Program-made: the position numbers and the translations under genes | Assembly (NCBI RefSeq): GCF_035510375.1 | Contig: NZ_DATKHG010000030.1 | Direction: 5' to 3' (one strand) | From: Paenibacillus_I sp035510375 | GTDB lineage: Bacteria > Bacillota > Bacilli > Paenibacillales > Paenibacillaceae | Length of the DNA: 64,000 bases | Shown: in pieces, positions 8,231 to 15,939 of the stretch | Layout: every line of letters starts with the position of its first letter | How positions within the stretch are numbered: the stretch's first letter is position 1 | Notes under the pieces: generated by a model | What the model was told of the DNA's origin: nothing | Seen by the model: only the letters and a program-made list of their open reading frames with translations | The model's database searches: none

Positions 8231-8560
8231 AAAAAAGCCTGCCGCCTCTCGAATAATCAAGAGACGACAGGCATTGAAGGCCCGCGCGGTACCACCCTTG
8301 TTGACGCTCCAGTAAACGGATGCGCCCACCTTACGCACGCTGCCGGTTCATGACGCCGACAGGCATGCACCCGATCACGGGGGTAAGCCGTTACGGTCTG
8401 GCGTCCGGCCCGAGCCGTCCGTTCAACCGTTCCGCTCCCAGGCGAGCTTCAGGCATCCTTCGTCTGCGTCGCACCGTCCCGCAGCTCTCTGCCGACCGGC
8501 CGGCTGTCCGCCGCCGTTCGTCCCCGGATCGTCCTTACTGTTCCTGCTCATCGCGTTTGA
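8231..8560 (-). promoter_or_regulatory. Promoter-proximal T-box riboswitch (first of two), leucine type
   Basis: Minus strand. Contains a perfect T-box AACAAGGGTGGTACCGCG at about 8284-8302 followed by a terminator with arms GCCTGTCGTCTC/GAGGCGGCAGGC and six T ending at 8231. Stem I has the same CAGAGAGC and GGTGCGACGC segments as the second T-box, and GAAGCTCGCCTGGGAG again places CTC (Leu) as specifier. The shared internal segment GGCTTACCCCCGTGA shows that the two elements arose by duplication. Transcription must pass both terminators to reach leuA. Confidence 0.85.
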
Positions 8561-8588
8561 AAGGTATGGAAATTCAGTGTTGATGACC

Positions 8589-8617
8589 ATTATATTCCCC
8601 GCAAAATATTCTGTCAA
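8589..8617 (-). promoter_or_regulatory. Consensus sigma-A promoter for the leuA leader
   Basis: Minus strand: TTGACA at 8617-8612 and TATAAT at 8594-8589 with a 17-base spacer, a perfect match to the vegetative consensus. Transcription would start near 8582, giving an untranslated leader of about 890 nt before leuA. High basal initiation fits control by termination. Confidence 0.9.
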
Positions 8618-8806
8618 TTCGATTTTTTTGAGTTTTTTGAACGGGGGCCAATTGCCCAAAAGCAAGCAACCGAGCAATATACAAATTGTTACAGTTATAT
8701 TTCAATATTCTACTTTATCCGACGCGGACGTATAAATATGGTAAGATAGAGAAGATTCCGCAGCAGCGGGTCGGAAAATAACAGGTTGAGGTGAACAAGC
8801 AACAGA

Positions 8807-9238
8807 ATGAAAAGCGACATCCAGACTACGGTCACCGGCGGCGGCTATGGCAAGGAAGCCCGCTCAATGGCGGCCAAACCTCCCGTATTGCTTCTAGTTG
8901 GTGCTTGGCTCGTTCTTGTCGCAGGCGGCATCGGCGGTACCGTTTGGTATACCGGCAAGCTGAAATCCGACATTACGGCCGATGTCCAGGCACAAGCCGA
9001 CCGCCAAATCGCTGCCCTGAAGACGGACTATGAGAGCCGGATCGGGCAGATGGAAGCGAAGTACACCACTCAAATTACCGGTCTTTCCGGCAAGGTCGAC
9101 GCGCTGAACGAGCTGCTGACGTTTACGAAAGATAATGCCGGCACCAAGACCGACAATAGCAATAAGCTGTACACGCAAATCAATGAAGTGAAGCGGCAAT
9201 TGGACGAGCTTGAGAAAACCTTGGAGCTGTTGAAATGA
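8807..9238 (+). CDS. Membrane-anchored coiled-coil protein, unknown function
   Basis: 143 aa. A short cytoplasmic N-terminus, one membrane helix (about residues 26-47: PPVLLLVGAWLVLVAGG), then an extracellular coiled coil rich in Lys, Glu and Gln (residues 50-143). The ATG at 8807 is the only in-frame start after a stop; the GAGGTG ribosome binding site is about 13 bases away, slightly far. The stop overlaps the start of the next gene (ATGA at 9235-9238), so the two are translationally coupled and probably work together at the cell surface. Confidence 0.75.
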   Translation: MKSDIQTTVTGGGYGKEARSMAAKPPVLLLVGAWLVLVAGGIGGTVWYTGKLKSDITADVQAQADRQIAALKTDYESRIGQMEAKYTTQITGLSGKVDALNELLTFTKDNAGTKTDNSNKLYTQINEVKRQLDELEKTLELLK

Positions 9239-10329
9239 CGGCGGTCCGAATTCAATATCTGAACCGGTTGATTTTGCTGGCGACGGCGCCGTTCCTCGGA
9301 ATAGCGGTCTGGATGGTATGGACGAGCTGGCTGACCACGGCCGGCGCTGCAGCCGATCCCGGACTTTCGAGCGGCGTTGACATCGAGGCGGCAAGCGCCG
9401 CATCGACGGAGGCGGCTGCAGCGGTATCGGACGGGCTGGATAAGGCGGAAGCCTTGGCGGCGCAGACGACAAAGACGATCGAGAAATCGGCACAGATCTA
9501 TCGCCTGGCGAACGCCGACATGAACACCATGGTACGGCGGGCGGCAAACTATGCGTCCAAGCCGCTGCGAATCTACGACAGGAGAATTACGGGAAAGATC
9601 GGCACTCCGTCGAAGCAGGTTCAATCGAATAAGCTAACGGCGCAGTTGTTTTATGTAAAAGCGCAGAACTTCACCGGCTACGCGATGAAGGTCAAGCTGA
9701 AGTCGGACAACGCGATGAGAATGGTGCTGGGTTACGATAAGGTAGGCAAAGCGGAAACGACCTTATCCGCCGCCAGAAGGTACAAGGCGGTTGCCGGCGT
9801 TAACGCGGGCGGTTATGCCGATGACGGCGGGAAGCGGTATCCGCTCAGCACCACGGTGTTGGGAGGCAGGTATATCGGAGGCTTCCAGCCGAGCTATAAA
9901 GATTTGTTTTTCGTCGGCATGAACAAGGATATGAAGCTGATCGGGGGCAAGTATAAGTCGAGAGATCAGCTGGACAAGCAAGAGCCGAAGTTCGGCGCTT
10001 CATTCGTCCCCGTGCTGATGAAGGACGGACGCAGACAGCCGATTCCGCCGAAATGGCAGAAGACCCCTTACCGTGCGCCGCGAACGGTCATCGCCAACTA
10101 CAGGGACGACCAGCTGCTCTTCATCGTCACCGACGGCTATAACGAGAACGGCCGCTCCGGCGCGACGCTCAAGGAGATGCAGATGTTGCTCGAACGGTTC
10201 GGCGTCAAAGATGCGTACAACCTCGACGGCGGCGGCTCATCGTCGCTGATCTTCAACGGACGGGTCGTCAACAAGCCGTCCGACGGCAGGCTGAGAGGCC
10301 TGGCCACGCACTTTTTGTTTTTTAAATGA
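9235..10329 (+). CDS. Phosphodiester glycosidase (NAGPA-like) family protein
   Basis: 364 aa. N-terminal membrane anchor (about residues 10-32), an alanine-rich helical linker (35-90), then a phosphodiester glycosidase domain of the NAGPA/DUF2233 type. Diagnostic features: AVAGVNAGGY near residue 186, APRTVIANYRDDQLLFIVTDGY, and the conserved NLDGGGSSSL near residue 331. The family removes sugar-1-phosphate type linkages or acts in exopolysaccharide metabolism. The start overlaps the upstream gene by four bases, and a strong terminator follows. Confidence 0.85.
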   Translation: MTAVRIQYLNRLILLATAPFLGIAVWMVWTSWLTTAGAAADPGLSSGVDIEAASAASTEAAAAVSDGLDKAEALAAQTTKTIEKSAQIYRLANADMNTMVRRAANYASKPLRIYDRRITGKIGTPSKQVQSNKLTAQLFYVKAQNFTGYAMKVKLKSDNAMRMVLGYDKVGKAETTLSAARRYKAVAGVNAGGYADDGGKRYPLSTTVLGGRYIGGFQPSYKDLFFVGMNKDMKLIGGKYKSRDQLDKQEPKFGASFVPVLMKDGRRQPIPPKWQKTPYRAPRTVIANYRDDQLLFIVTDGYNENGRSGATLKEMQMLLERFGVKDAYNLDGGGSSSLIFNGRVVNKPSDGRLRGLATHFLFFK

Positions 10330-10540
10330 TTGGACGGGAGCCCCTTGCAGAAGGGGCTCCCGTTATTTTTGCGGGTCGCCGTGCAGAAATTGATATATCC
10401 TTGCTTACACGCATCCGATTAAAAATGCAACTTTCGGATATATCGGCGACAACTTCCTTTTCATTATGAATCAGCTTCCAGAGCGCCTCCTGCGTGTGGG
10501 CATCCAAAACTACTTTTTTCTCGTTGGATTTATCACTCAC
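10322..10540 (-). CDS. Doubtful small ORF, 72 aa
   Basis: A possible gene from GTG at 10540 (VSDKSNEKKVVLDAHTQEAL onward) preceded by GAGGTGA-like sequence and, just upstream, GGTATAAT. The middle (residues 10-45) looks protein-like, but the last 25 codons run through the terminator of the convergent gene and overlap its final codons. No family recognised. Could be chance. Confidence 0.25.
   Translation of the reverse strand: MSDKSNEKKVVLDAHTQEALWKLIHNEKEVVADISESCIFNRMRVSKDISISARRPAKITGAPSARGSRPII
10335..10370 (+). terminator. Terminator of the phosphodiester glycosidase operon
   Basis: GGGAGCCCC at 10336-10344 pairs with GGGGCTCCC at 10353-10361 and is followed by a T-rich tail ending in five T. 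Confidence 0.85.
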
Positions 10541-10740
10541 CTCATCTTGATTATACCAGAACTGCGATCGAACTCCTGGCATGTTTGGGTAGCCTATGAT
10601 AGCACCGGACAAGACGAACATGAAAAACTCCCGTTAATAGATATAAATTTGTAAAAGGGCCAAACGATGAGGGATACTCATACAGACATTGTAAAATGTT
10701 CCGAATAGTATGAGGTGTGGTGTTGCGAAGAGGTGATAAA

Positions 10741-11058
10741 ATGAAAAACTCCAAAAAAGCGAAATCATTAAAATCCGACACTCGGCGTTCCAGGCTATTA
10801 AAAACCAGATCCATCATGTTCTATGCAATATCGGATGGAGTAAAGAGAATTTATACGAATAGGGATGGTATCAAAGGTTACGGAGTGAACCGCATTCCGA
10901 ATCCTTATTCGGTTTCATTTATAAATGTATTCATCAATGGCGTGTTACAGCTTAAGCCTCTTTATAAGGTCAGAAAAGGCAAGCTGCTGTTGTTGTCGGA
11001 CGATGTTCCGGTTAAAGGCATACCGATCATTGTTCAATCGGTAAAAATTATTGGTTAG
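10741..11058 (+). CDS. DUF4183 domain-containing protein
   Basis: 105 aa. After a basic N-terminus (MKNSKKAKSLKSDTRRSR) comes the DUF4183 pattern: FYAISDGVKRIYTNRDGIKGYG, then SVSFINVFINGVLQ and a terminal strand segment. The family is found in Bacillales, often as neighbouring pairs, with no known function. The ATG at 10741 has GAGGTG six bases upstream, preferable to the in-frame GTG at 10717. The gene is clearly richer in AT than the flanking DNA. It lies 20 bases ahead of a second DUF4183 gene. Confidence 0.8.
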   Translation: MKNSKKAKSLKSDTRRSRLLKTRSIMFYAISDGVKRIYTNRDGIKGYGVNRIPNPYSVSFINVFINGVLQLKPLYKVRKGKLLLLSDDVPVKGIPIIVQSVKIIG

Positions 11059-11078
11059 ACAAGAAAGGGGGTGAAAGC

Positions 11079-11498
11079 ATGGCAGCATCATTAATTAAAC
11101 TGTACGTTGCAGCCACTGCATCCGCGCCGATCGCTACCGGAGGAGCTGTGACGACAACCGTAGATCCCAACGTTACAAGATTCAACGCAACGATTGCTGC
11201 AGGAATGATCGGCGCCACCGATACCACGATACCTGCGGCAAGTTTCTCTGATGACAATGGCAACGCGGTGACCAATTTACCTTCGACACCTGCCAACGGA
11301 TATATTAATGTGTATGTGAACGGTCTTTTGCAAGAAGCCGGTTTGTCTACATTGTCGACCACGCAATTAGTGTTAAGTACAACAGCGGCTCCTGCCGGTG
11401 TACCGGTAGTCCTTGAAGTATCCGATTATTCCAACACCACTTCCGCGATTACGACCGAGCCAACGATTTCCGCGCCGACCATAACCATAACTGTATAA
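11079..11498 (+). CDS. DUF4183 domain-containing protein
   Basis: 139 aa, low-charge and rich in Thr, Ala and Val. The centre holds the DUF4183 core (NGYINVYVNGLLQEAG, then QLVLSTTAAPAGVPVVLEVS), matching the preceding gene's FINVFINGVLQ. The N-terminal part and the Thr/Ile-rich tail suggest an exported or surface-assembled beta protein, although no signal peptide is visible. A GGGGGTG ribosome binding site precedes the ATG. Probably one operon with the upstream gene; a terminator follows. Confidence 0.8.
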   Translation: MAASLIKLYVAATASAPIATGGAVTTTVDPNVTRFNATIAAGMIGATDTTIPAASFSDDNGNAVTNLPSTPANGYINVYVNGLLQEAGLSTLSTTQLVLSTTAAPAGVPVVLEVSDYSNTTSAITTEPTISAPTITITV

Positions 11499-11502
11499 AA
11501 AA

Positions 11503-11540
11503 ATAACCCGCAGGTTGTCGGCCTGACGGGTTACTTTCTT
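11503..11540 (+). terminator. Terminator after the DUF4183 pair
   Basis: TAACCCG pairs with CGGGTTA across a loop of about 14 bases and is followed by CTTTCTT. Confidence 0.6.
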
Positions 11541-11584
11541 GCGTTCACCATCCATGCTATCGGCTATCGCTAATTCCGACGGGC

Positions 11585-12643
11585 TCACGGCTCCCCGCCC
11601 CGCACCGACCATTCCTCAAGCGACAGCGCCGGGTCAGCCTTCATGTCGAGGGGCGAAAACTCGCCGCGCTTCCATTTCAGATGCGCGGCCGCTCCGATCA
11701 TGGCCGCATTGTCCGTGCACAGCGCGTTCGGCGGAATAAGCAGCGGGATGCCCCGCTCGCCGCAGCGCGCCGTCAGCGCCTCGCGCAGTCCGCGATTCGC
11801 GGCCACGCCGCCGCACAGAAGCAGCTGCTTCGCGCTGAATTCACGCACCGCGCGCAATGCCTTCGTTACAAGCACGTCGATAACCGACTCCTGAAAGCCG
11901 CGCGCCAAGGAAGGCCGCATCGGCGGCTCGCTTTTCATTCTCGACTGGTTAATGGCCGAGAGGACCGCCGATTTCAAGCCGCTGAAGCTGAAATCGTACG
12001 AGTCCGGCTCGAGCCAGGCCCGGGGCAGTTCGCTGACCTCGGTGGCTTCCTGCGCCAGCCTGTCGATGTGGGGACCGCCCGGGTAAGGAAAATGCAATGC
12101 GCGGGCGACTTTGTCGTAGGCTTCGCCAACCGCATCGTCGCGCGTCCGGCCGATAATCCGGAACGCGCCCTCCCGCTCCAGTACGACGAGCTCCGTGTGT
12201 CCGCCGGATACGACAAGCGCAATCGACGGGTACACGATCTCGCCGATCAGGGCGTTGGCGTATATGTGGCCCGCAATATGATGCGTGCCGATCAGCGGCA
12301 GGCCGAGCGCCATCGCGAAGCTTTTCGCCGCGACGACGCCGACGAGCAAAGCGCCGACCAGTCCGGGACCCTGCGTGACCGCAACGGCGGACAAGTCGCG
12401 GGGAGTCATGCCCGACTCGCGCAGCGCCGCTTCCATCATCAGGGTAATCGTTTCGACGTGCTTGCGCGAGGCGATCTCCGGCACGACGCCCCCGAACTGC
12501 CGGTGCGTCTCGATCTGGCTGGAAACGAGATTGGACAGAATCGTCGCGCCCCCGCGGACAACCGCGACCGACGTTTCGTCGCAGCTCGTTTCCACCGCGA
12601 GAAGAATCCCCGGATCCCCGGCCGAATGCTGGCTGCCTGTCAT
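11585..12643 (-). CDS. tsaD: tRNA N6-adenosine threonylcarbamoyltransferase TsaD
   Basis: 352 aa. Transfers the threonylcarbamoyl group from threonylcarbamoyl-AMP to A37 of tRNAs reading ANN codons. ASKHA-fold kinase-like family: LLAVETSCDETSVAVV near residue 14, metal-binding HIAGH (His122, His126), and LVVSGGHTELV. The C-terminal GGVAANRGLRE and TDNAAMIG motifs are the nucleotide-binding segments. The ATG at 12643 overlaps the rimI stop (ATGA), and the long frame running further upstream is just open GC-rich sequence. Last gene of the thiL-tsaE-tsaB-rimI-tsaD operon. Confidence 0.95.
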   Translation of the reverse strand: MTGSQHSAGDPGILLAVETSCDETSVAVVRGGATILSNLVSSQIETHRQFGGVVPEIASRKHVETITLMMEAALRESGMTPRDLSAVAVTQGPGLVGALLVGVVAAKSFAMALGLPLIGTHHIAGHIYANALIGEIVYPSIALVVSGGHTELVVLEREGAFRIIGRTRDDAVGEAYDKVARALHFPYPGGPHIDRLAQEATEVSELPRAWLEPDSYDFSFSGLKSAVLSAINQSRMKSEPPMRPSLARGFQESVIDVLVTKALRAVREFSAKQLLLCGGVAANRGLREALTARCGERGIPLLIPPNALCTDNAAMIGAAAHLKWKRGEFSPLDMKADPALSLEEWSVRGGEP

Positions 12644-13152
12644 TGTTTTCCCGTCGCTCCTTCCTCCGCCAGGTCCGCCCACATGATGAGCGCATCCTCC
12701 TGATTGTCCGTGTAATACTTGGGGCGAAGCCCGTTCGGCTTGAAGCCGAGCTTGCGGTACAGCCGCTGGGCGATTTCGTTGGAAACGCGCACCTCCAGCG
12801 TCATGGCCGTCGAGCCGTGTCGGACCGCGAGCTTCTGCAGCTCGCGCATCAGCCGTTCGCCGTAGCCGCGGCCGCGCCACCCGTCTCTCACCGCTATATT
12901 CGTCACATGCGCCTCGTCGATGATCGTCCACATGCCGCCGTAGCCGATGATGCGGCCGTCCGTGACCATGACGAGATAGCGCGCGAAATGGTTATGCTTC
13001 AACTCGTTCACGAATGCCTCCGGCGACCATGGCGCCGTAAAAACCTGGCGTTCGATCTCTACGATCGCAGGCACATCGTCGAGCGTCATCGGCCGGAATT
13101 CAATTTCCTCCCATGGACGAATCCCTGCCGCTCCGGTTGCTTGATCGGGCAT
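12640..13152 (-). CDS. rimI: Ribosomal protein S18-alanine N-acetyltransferase RimI
   Basis: 170-aa GNAT acetyltransferase. Motif A (NIAVRDGWRGRGYGERLM) binds acetyl-CoA, and the YRKLGFKPNGLRPKYY segment is typical of RimI. It sits between tsaB and tsaD, the standard place in Firmicutes, with a 3-bp gap to tsaB and a 4-bp overlap with tsaD. Confidence 0.92.
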   Translation of the reverse strand: MPDQATGAAGIRPWEEIEFRPMTLDDVPAIVEIERQVFTAPWSPEAFVNELKHNHFARYLVMVTDGRIIGYGGMWTIIDEAHVTNIAVRDGWRGRGYGERLMRELQKLAVRHGSTAMTLEVRVSNEIAQRLYRKLGFKPNGLRPKYYTDNQEDALIMWADLAEEGATGKQ

Positions 13153-13155
13153 CGG

Positions 13156-14034
13156 TCACTCCCCCTGCCGTTTGGCCAGCAGCTTCACTTCCGCTTCCGC
13201 CAGCTGGGTATAGTTCGGTACGAATGTATGCGGCGCGTCGGTCTCCCCCCGCAGCAGCCGCCGTGCGCCGAGCCACGCAATCGCGCGGCCTTCCATGACC
13301 TGCGGCGACTTGACCGCGAGGATGCCGGATTCCGCCAGCAGAACGCCGAGCCGCTCGGCTTCCGCCTCGTGCAGCGACAAATCGCCCGTGAAACGGATCG
13401 CAGCCGGCGGCGAATCGGACCGCTTAGCCCATTCGGCCAGTTCCTCCACCCAATCATGCATCGGCCGTATGCCGTCATCCGTCTTGCGAATCCAACCGCG
13501 ATCGGCAGCAACGGCATCCGCGGCACCGCTGCGGGCGTCGGCATCGCCTTCGGCTTGAAAAAGCGCCGTATACACTTGCCCCCTGCGCGCGTCCATAAGC
13601 GGCACGATCCACTCCGGCTTGCCGGGCATGCCGGAAGCGCGCGCTCCTTCGTTCCCGCCGGCATCGGAGCCGGTGGCCCGGAACGAGCCGCAGGCCAGCG
13701 CCTCCAGGCTGGACACGCCGACGAGCGGCACCTTCCAGACCCATGACAATGTTTTGCCGACGGTGACCGCGATCCGCATGCCGGTATAGGAGCCCGGTCC
13801 GCGGCCGACCGCAATGGCGGCCAGCGACTCGGGCGCCACCCCCGCCGATGCGATCAGCTGCTTCACCTGGGGAACGCTCTGCACCGAATGGTTCCGCTCG
13901 GCGAGCGACTGCACCTCGGCCAGCACCTCGCCATCCCGGACCACAGCGGCGGCCAGGGCGGCGGTCGACGTATCGAGTGCCAGGATTGCGCCCGATTGCC
14001 CGGGCCATTCCGCCATTTTCGCGCTATGCGCCAT
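13156..14034 (-). CDS. tsaB: tRNA threonylcarbamoyladenosine biosynthesis protein TsaB
   Basis: 292 aa. Inactive ASKHA paralogue that pairs with TsaD in the t6A complex. N-terminal ILALDTSTAALAAAVV and GRGPGSYTGMRIAVTVGKTLSW are diagnostic; the C-terminal half is longer than in Bacillus subtilis, with an Ala/Gly-rich stretch around residues 130-175. The ATG at 14034 (MAHSAK) has AAGGGG about ten bases upstream and overlaps the end of tsaE by 11 bp; the longer frame from 14091 has no such site. Confidence 0.92.
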   Translation of the reverse strand: MAHSAKMAEWPGQSGAILALDTSTAALAAAVVRDGEVLAEVQSLAERNHSVQSVPQVKQLIASAGVAPESLAAIAVGRGPGSYTGMRIAVTVGKTLSWVWKVPLVGVSSLEALACGSFRATGSDAGGNEGARASGMPGKPEWIVPLMDARRGQVYTALFQAEGDADARSGAADAVAADRGWIRKTDDGIRPMHDWVEELAEWAKRSDSPPAAIRFTGDLSLHEAEAERLGVLLAESGILAVKSPQVMEGRAIAWLGARRLLRGETDAPHTFVPNYTQLAEAEVKLLAKRQGE

Positions 14035-14518
14035 GCCCGTCAGCCCCTTTCTCCGCCAGTCTCCGGCACCAATCCGCATAGCGCTCGCCAAGCCCGGTTA
14101 TGCGAATCGTCCGCGTGTCGTCACCCGTACGGGCAATGACCATTTCCAGCCGTTCGGGCGGCAGCAGATCCGGAATCAGGCTCGCCCACTCCACGATCGT
14201 CGAACCGACGCCGAAAAAATAATCGTCCAGCCCGAGCTCATCCGCCTCCGCCTGCGACAGCCGATAAACGTCCATATGATAAAAGGGCATCGACGCCCCC
14301 TCGTATTCCTTGATAATCGTAAAAGTCGGACTGTTCACGACGCCTTTCACCCCGAATGCGCGCGCAAACGCCTGGGAGAAAAACGTCTTGCCCGCGCCGA
14401 GATCGCCGTCGAGCGCGATCACCGTGCCGGGCTCCGCCCAATCCGCCAAAAGCTCGGCCAGCCTCGCCGTATCCCGCGCGCTGCCGGCCTGCCACACCGC
14501 ACTACCAGATGCCTGCAA
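14024..14518 (-). CDS. tsaE: tRNA threonylcarbamoyladenosine biosynthesis ATPase TsaE
   Basis: 164-aa P-loop ATPase required to recycle the TsaB-TsaD complex. Walker A is GDLGAGKT (about residue 39), followed by NSPTFTIIKEYEG and the HMDVYRL segment, then VEWAS, which are all family signatures. Follows thiL by 31 bases. Confidence 0.95.
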   Translation of the reverse strand: MQASGSAVWQAGSARDTARLAELLADWAEPGTVIALDGDLGAGKTFFSQAFARAFGVKGVVNSPTFTIIKEYEGASMPFYHMDVYRLSQAEADELGLDDYFFGVGSTIVEWASLIPDLLPPERLEMVIARTGDDTRTIRITGLGERYADWCRRLAEKGADGHGA

Positions 14519-14549
14519 ATGCTTTCACCCGTTCGTCTTCGTTTTTCCG

Positions 14550-15833
14550 TTATGCATCCGCAAAATGATTGTACCCGCGTTTGGCGAGCGCCAACCTTTG
14601 CATGCTCCTCTTGCCCGCTTTCCCGCCAAGCTTGCCGGGGCGGCCTTGCCCCCCGCCAACCGCCGCCGCCCGCTCCAGCCAAACCGCCGCCGGCCCGTCC
14701 TCCACCCCGCCGATCACATAGAAAGGCAAGCCCTCGCGGTTAAAAAGCGCCCGAAGCGGCTCGCAGGCCGAAGCCGACGCCGTGCCGAGAAGCACGTAAT
14801 CCTCGCCGCCGTACAGCATCCAATCCAAGGCAAGCGAGGCGGCATCCCGGCCGGAACCGACGCCGGCCGACACTGCGTAGGAAGCGAGGCTCCCGGCCCG
14901 CGGCAGCAGCTCCTCGCGCAGCACGATGGCGGCGCCGGAAGCTTCGGCGATTTCCCACGCCTCGCTCGCCAGCCCGTCGCTGACGTCATTCAGCGATGTG
15001 CAGCCGCCATGGCCGGCGAGCAGCCTGGCCGCGCGCACCGACGGCTCCGGACGCCGGTGCGCGCGCACGAGCGCGGCCGTGCCCGCCGCCTCGGCGGCGC
15101 TGAGCGGCACCGCGGTCCGGCCGGCAGCAACGGCACCGGCCGGCGCCTCCGCATGGGGCCGCATTCCCTCCGCGCTGAGCGGCGCCGCGGTCCGGCCGGC
15201 GCCGTCGACGCGAGCCTCAGCCTCCGCATCGTCACGACGGCCCCCGCCCGCCTCGGCGTCGCCTCGCGCCAGGCCGCCTGCGGCGCTCAGCCAATGCAGA
15301 CCGGCCGCGGACAAGCCGACCGGGCCGGTCACAAACACGGCGTCGCCCGGCCGCGCGCCCGAGCGGCGCAAGTCCCGGCCGGCTTCGACGGTGCCGGCAA
15401 CCGTCACCGCCACGACCAGATGCGCCGGCGACGACGTCGTATCGCCGCCGATCACCGCGACGCCGTACCGTTCCGCGCACGCGTACAGCCCGTCGTAGAG
15501 CCGGCGCATCCGCTCCGGCCCGAACGACGCCGGCACGCTCACCGACACGAGCGCGTGCCGGGGCACGCCGCCCATCGCGGCGATGTCGCTGACGTTCGCC
15601 GCCAGCGCCTTGTAGCCGATGTCCTCGTCGTCCATCGTCACGGCGTTGAAATGGACGGTCTCCACCATCGTGTCGACCGCCATCACCCACCGCAGAGCCT
15701 CGCCGTCTTCCGCGGCCGGCGTCTCCACCACCGCCGCATCGTCGCCGATGCCGAGCACGACGCCGCGCGAGCGCAGCCATTCGGCGCTTTGCCGGCCCGC
15801 CGTCCAGTGGCGGATTCTCGCGAATTCGTCCAG
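14550..15833 (-). CDS. thiL: Thiamine-monophosphate kinase, probable CTG start
   Basis: Phosphorylates thiamine phosphate to the active diphosphate. VLGIGDDAAVV (metal and ATP-binding aspartates), DTMVETVHF, AANVSDIAAMGG, VIGGDTTSSP and SLNDVSDGLASE are ThiL motifs. The family needs a DEFxxI N-terminus, seen here as LDEFARIRHW, but the frame holds no ATG, GTG or TTG before it after an in-frame stop. CTG at 15833 has GGGAGG nine bases upstream and is the best start (427 aa); GTG at 15758 would lose the first helix. Residues about 185-254 are an Ala/Gly/Arg-rich insertion not present in ordinary ThiL (about 330 aa). Head of the t6A operon. Confidence 0.85.
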   Translation of the reverse strand: MDEFARIRHWTAGRQSAEWLRSRGVVLGIGDDAAVVETPAAEDGEALRWVMAVDTMVETVHFNAVTMDDEDIGYKALAANVSDIAAMGGVPRHALVSVSVPASFGPERMRRLYDGLYACAERYGVAVIGGDTTSSPAHLVVAVTVAGTVEAGRDLRRSGARPGDAVFVTGPVGLSAAGLHWLSAAGGLARGDAEAGGGRRDDAEAEARVDGAGRTAAPLSAEGMRPHAEAPAGAVAAGRTAVPLSAAEAAGTAALVRAHRRPEPSVRAARLLAGHGGCTSLNDVSDGLASEAWEIAEASGAAIVLREELLPRAGSLASYAVSAGVGSGRDAASLALDWMLYGGEDYVLLGTASASACEPLRALFNREGLPFYVIGGVEDGPAAVWLERAAAVGGGQGRPGKLGGKAGKRSMQRLALAKRGYNHFADA

Positions 15834-15895
15834 CTTCCGTCGCCTCCCGCACCTGCCGTTGTTCGTCCTTTATTATATCGGTACGGCCCCACGCA

Positions 15896-15934
15896 AGCAA
15901 CAAAGCAAAGGCCGGTCCACCCGGGACCGGCCAG
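15896..15934 (-). terminator. Terminator of the YitT-family gene
   Basis: On the minus strand GGCCGGTCC pairs with GGACCGGCC around the loop CGGGT and is followed by a T-rich tail (TTTGCTTTG). It separates the yitT-type gene from thiL. Confidence 0.7.
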
Positions 15935-15939
15935 CCTGC

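Noticed and set aside
15758..15758. GTG at 15758 as the thiL start
   Set aside because: It would remove the conserved DEFxxI helix, and no ribosome binding site lies at the right distance.
15232..15903. Alternative frame over the start of thiL
   Set aside because: Arg/Gly-rich shadow; the ThiL motifs are in the other frame.
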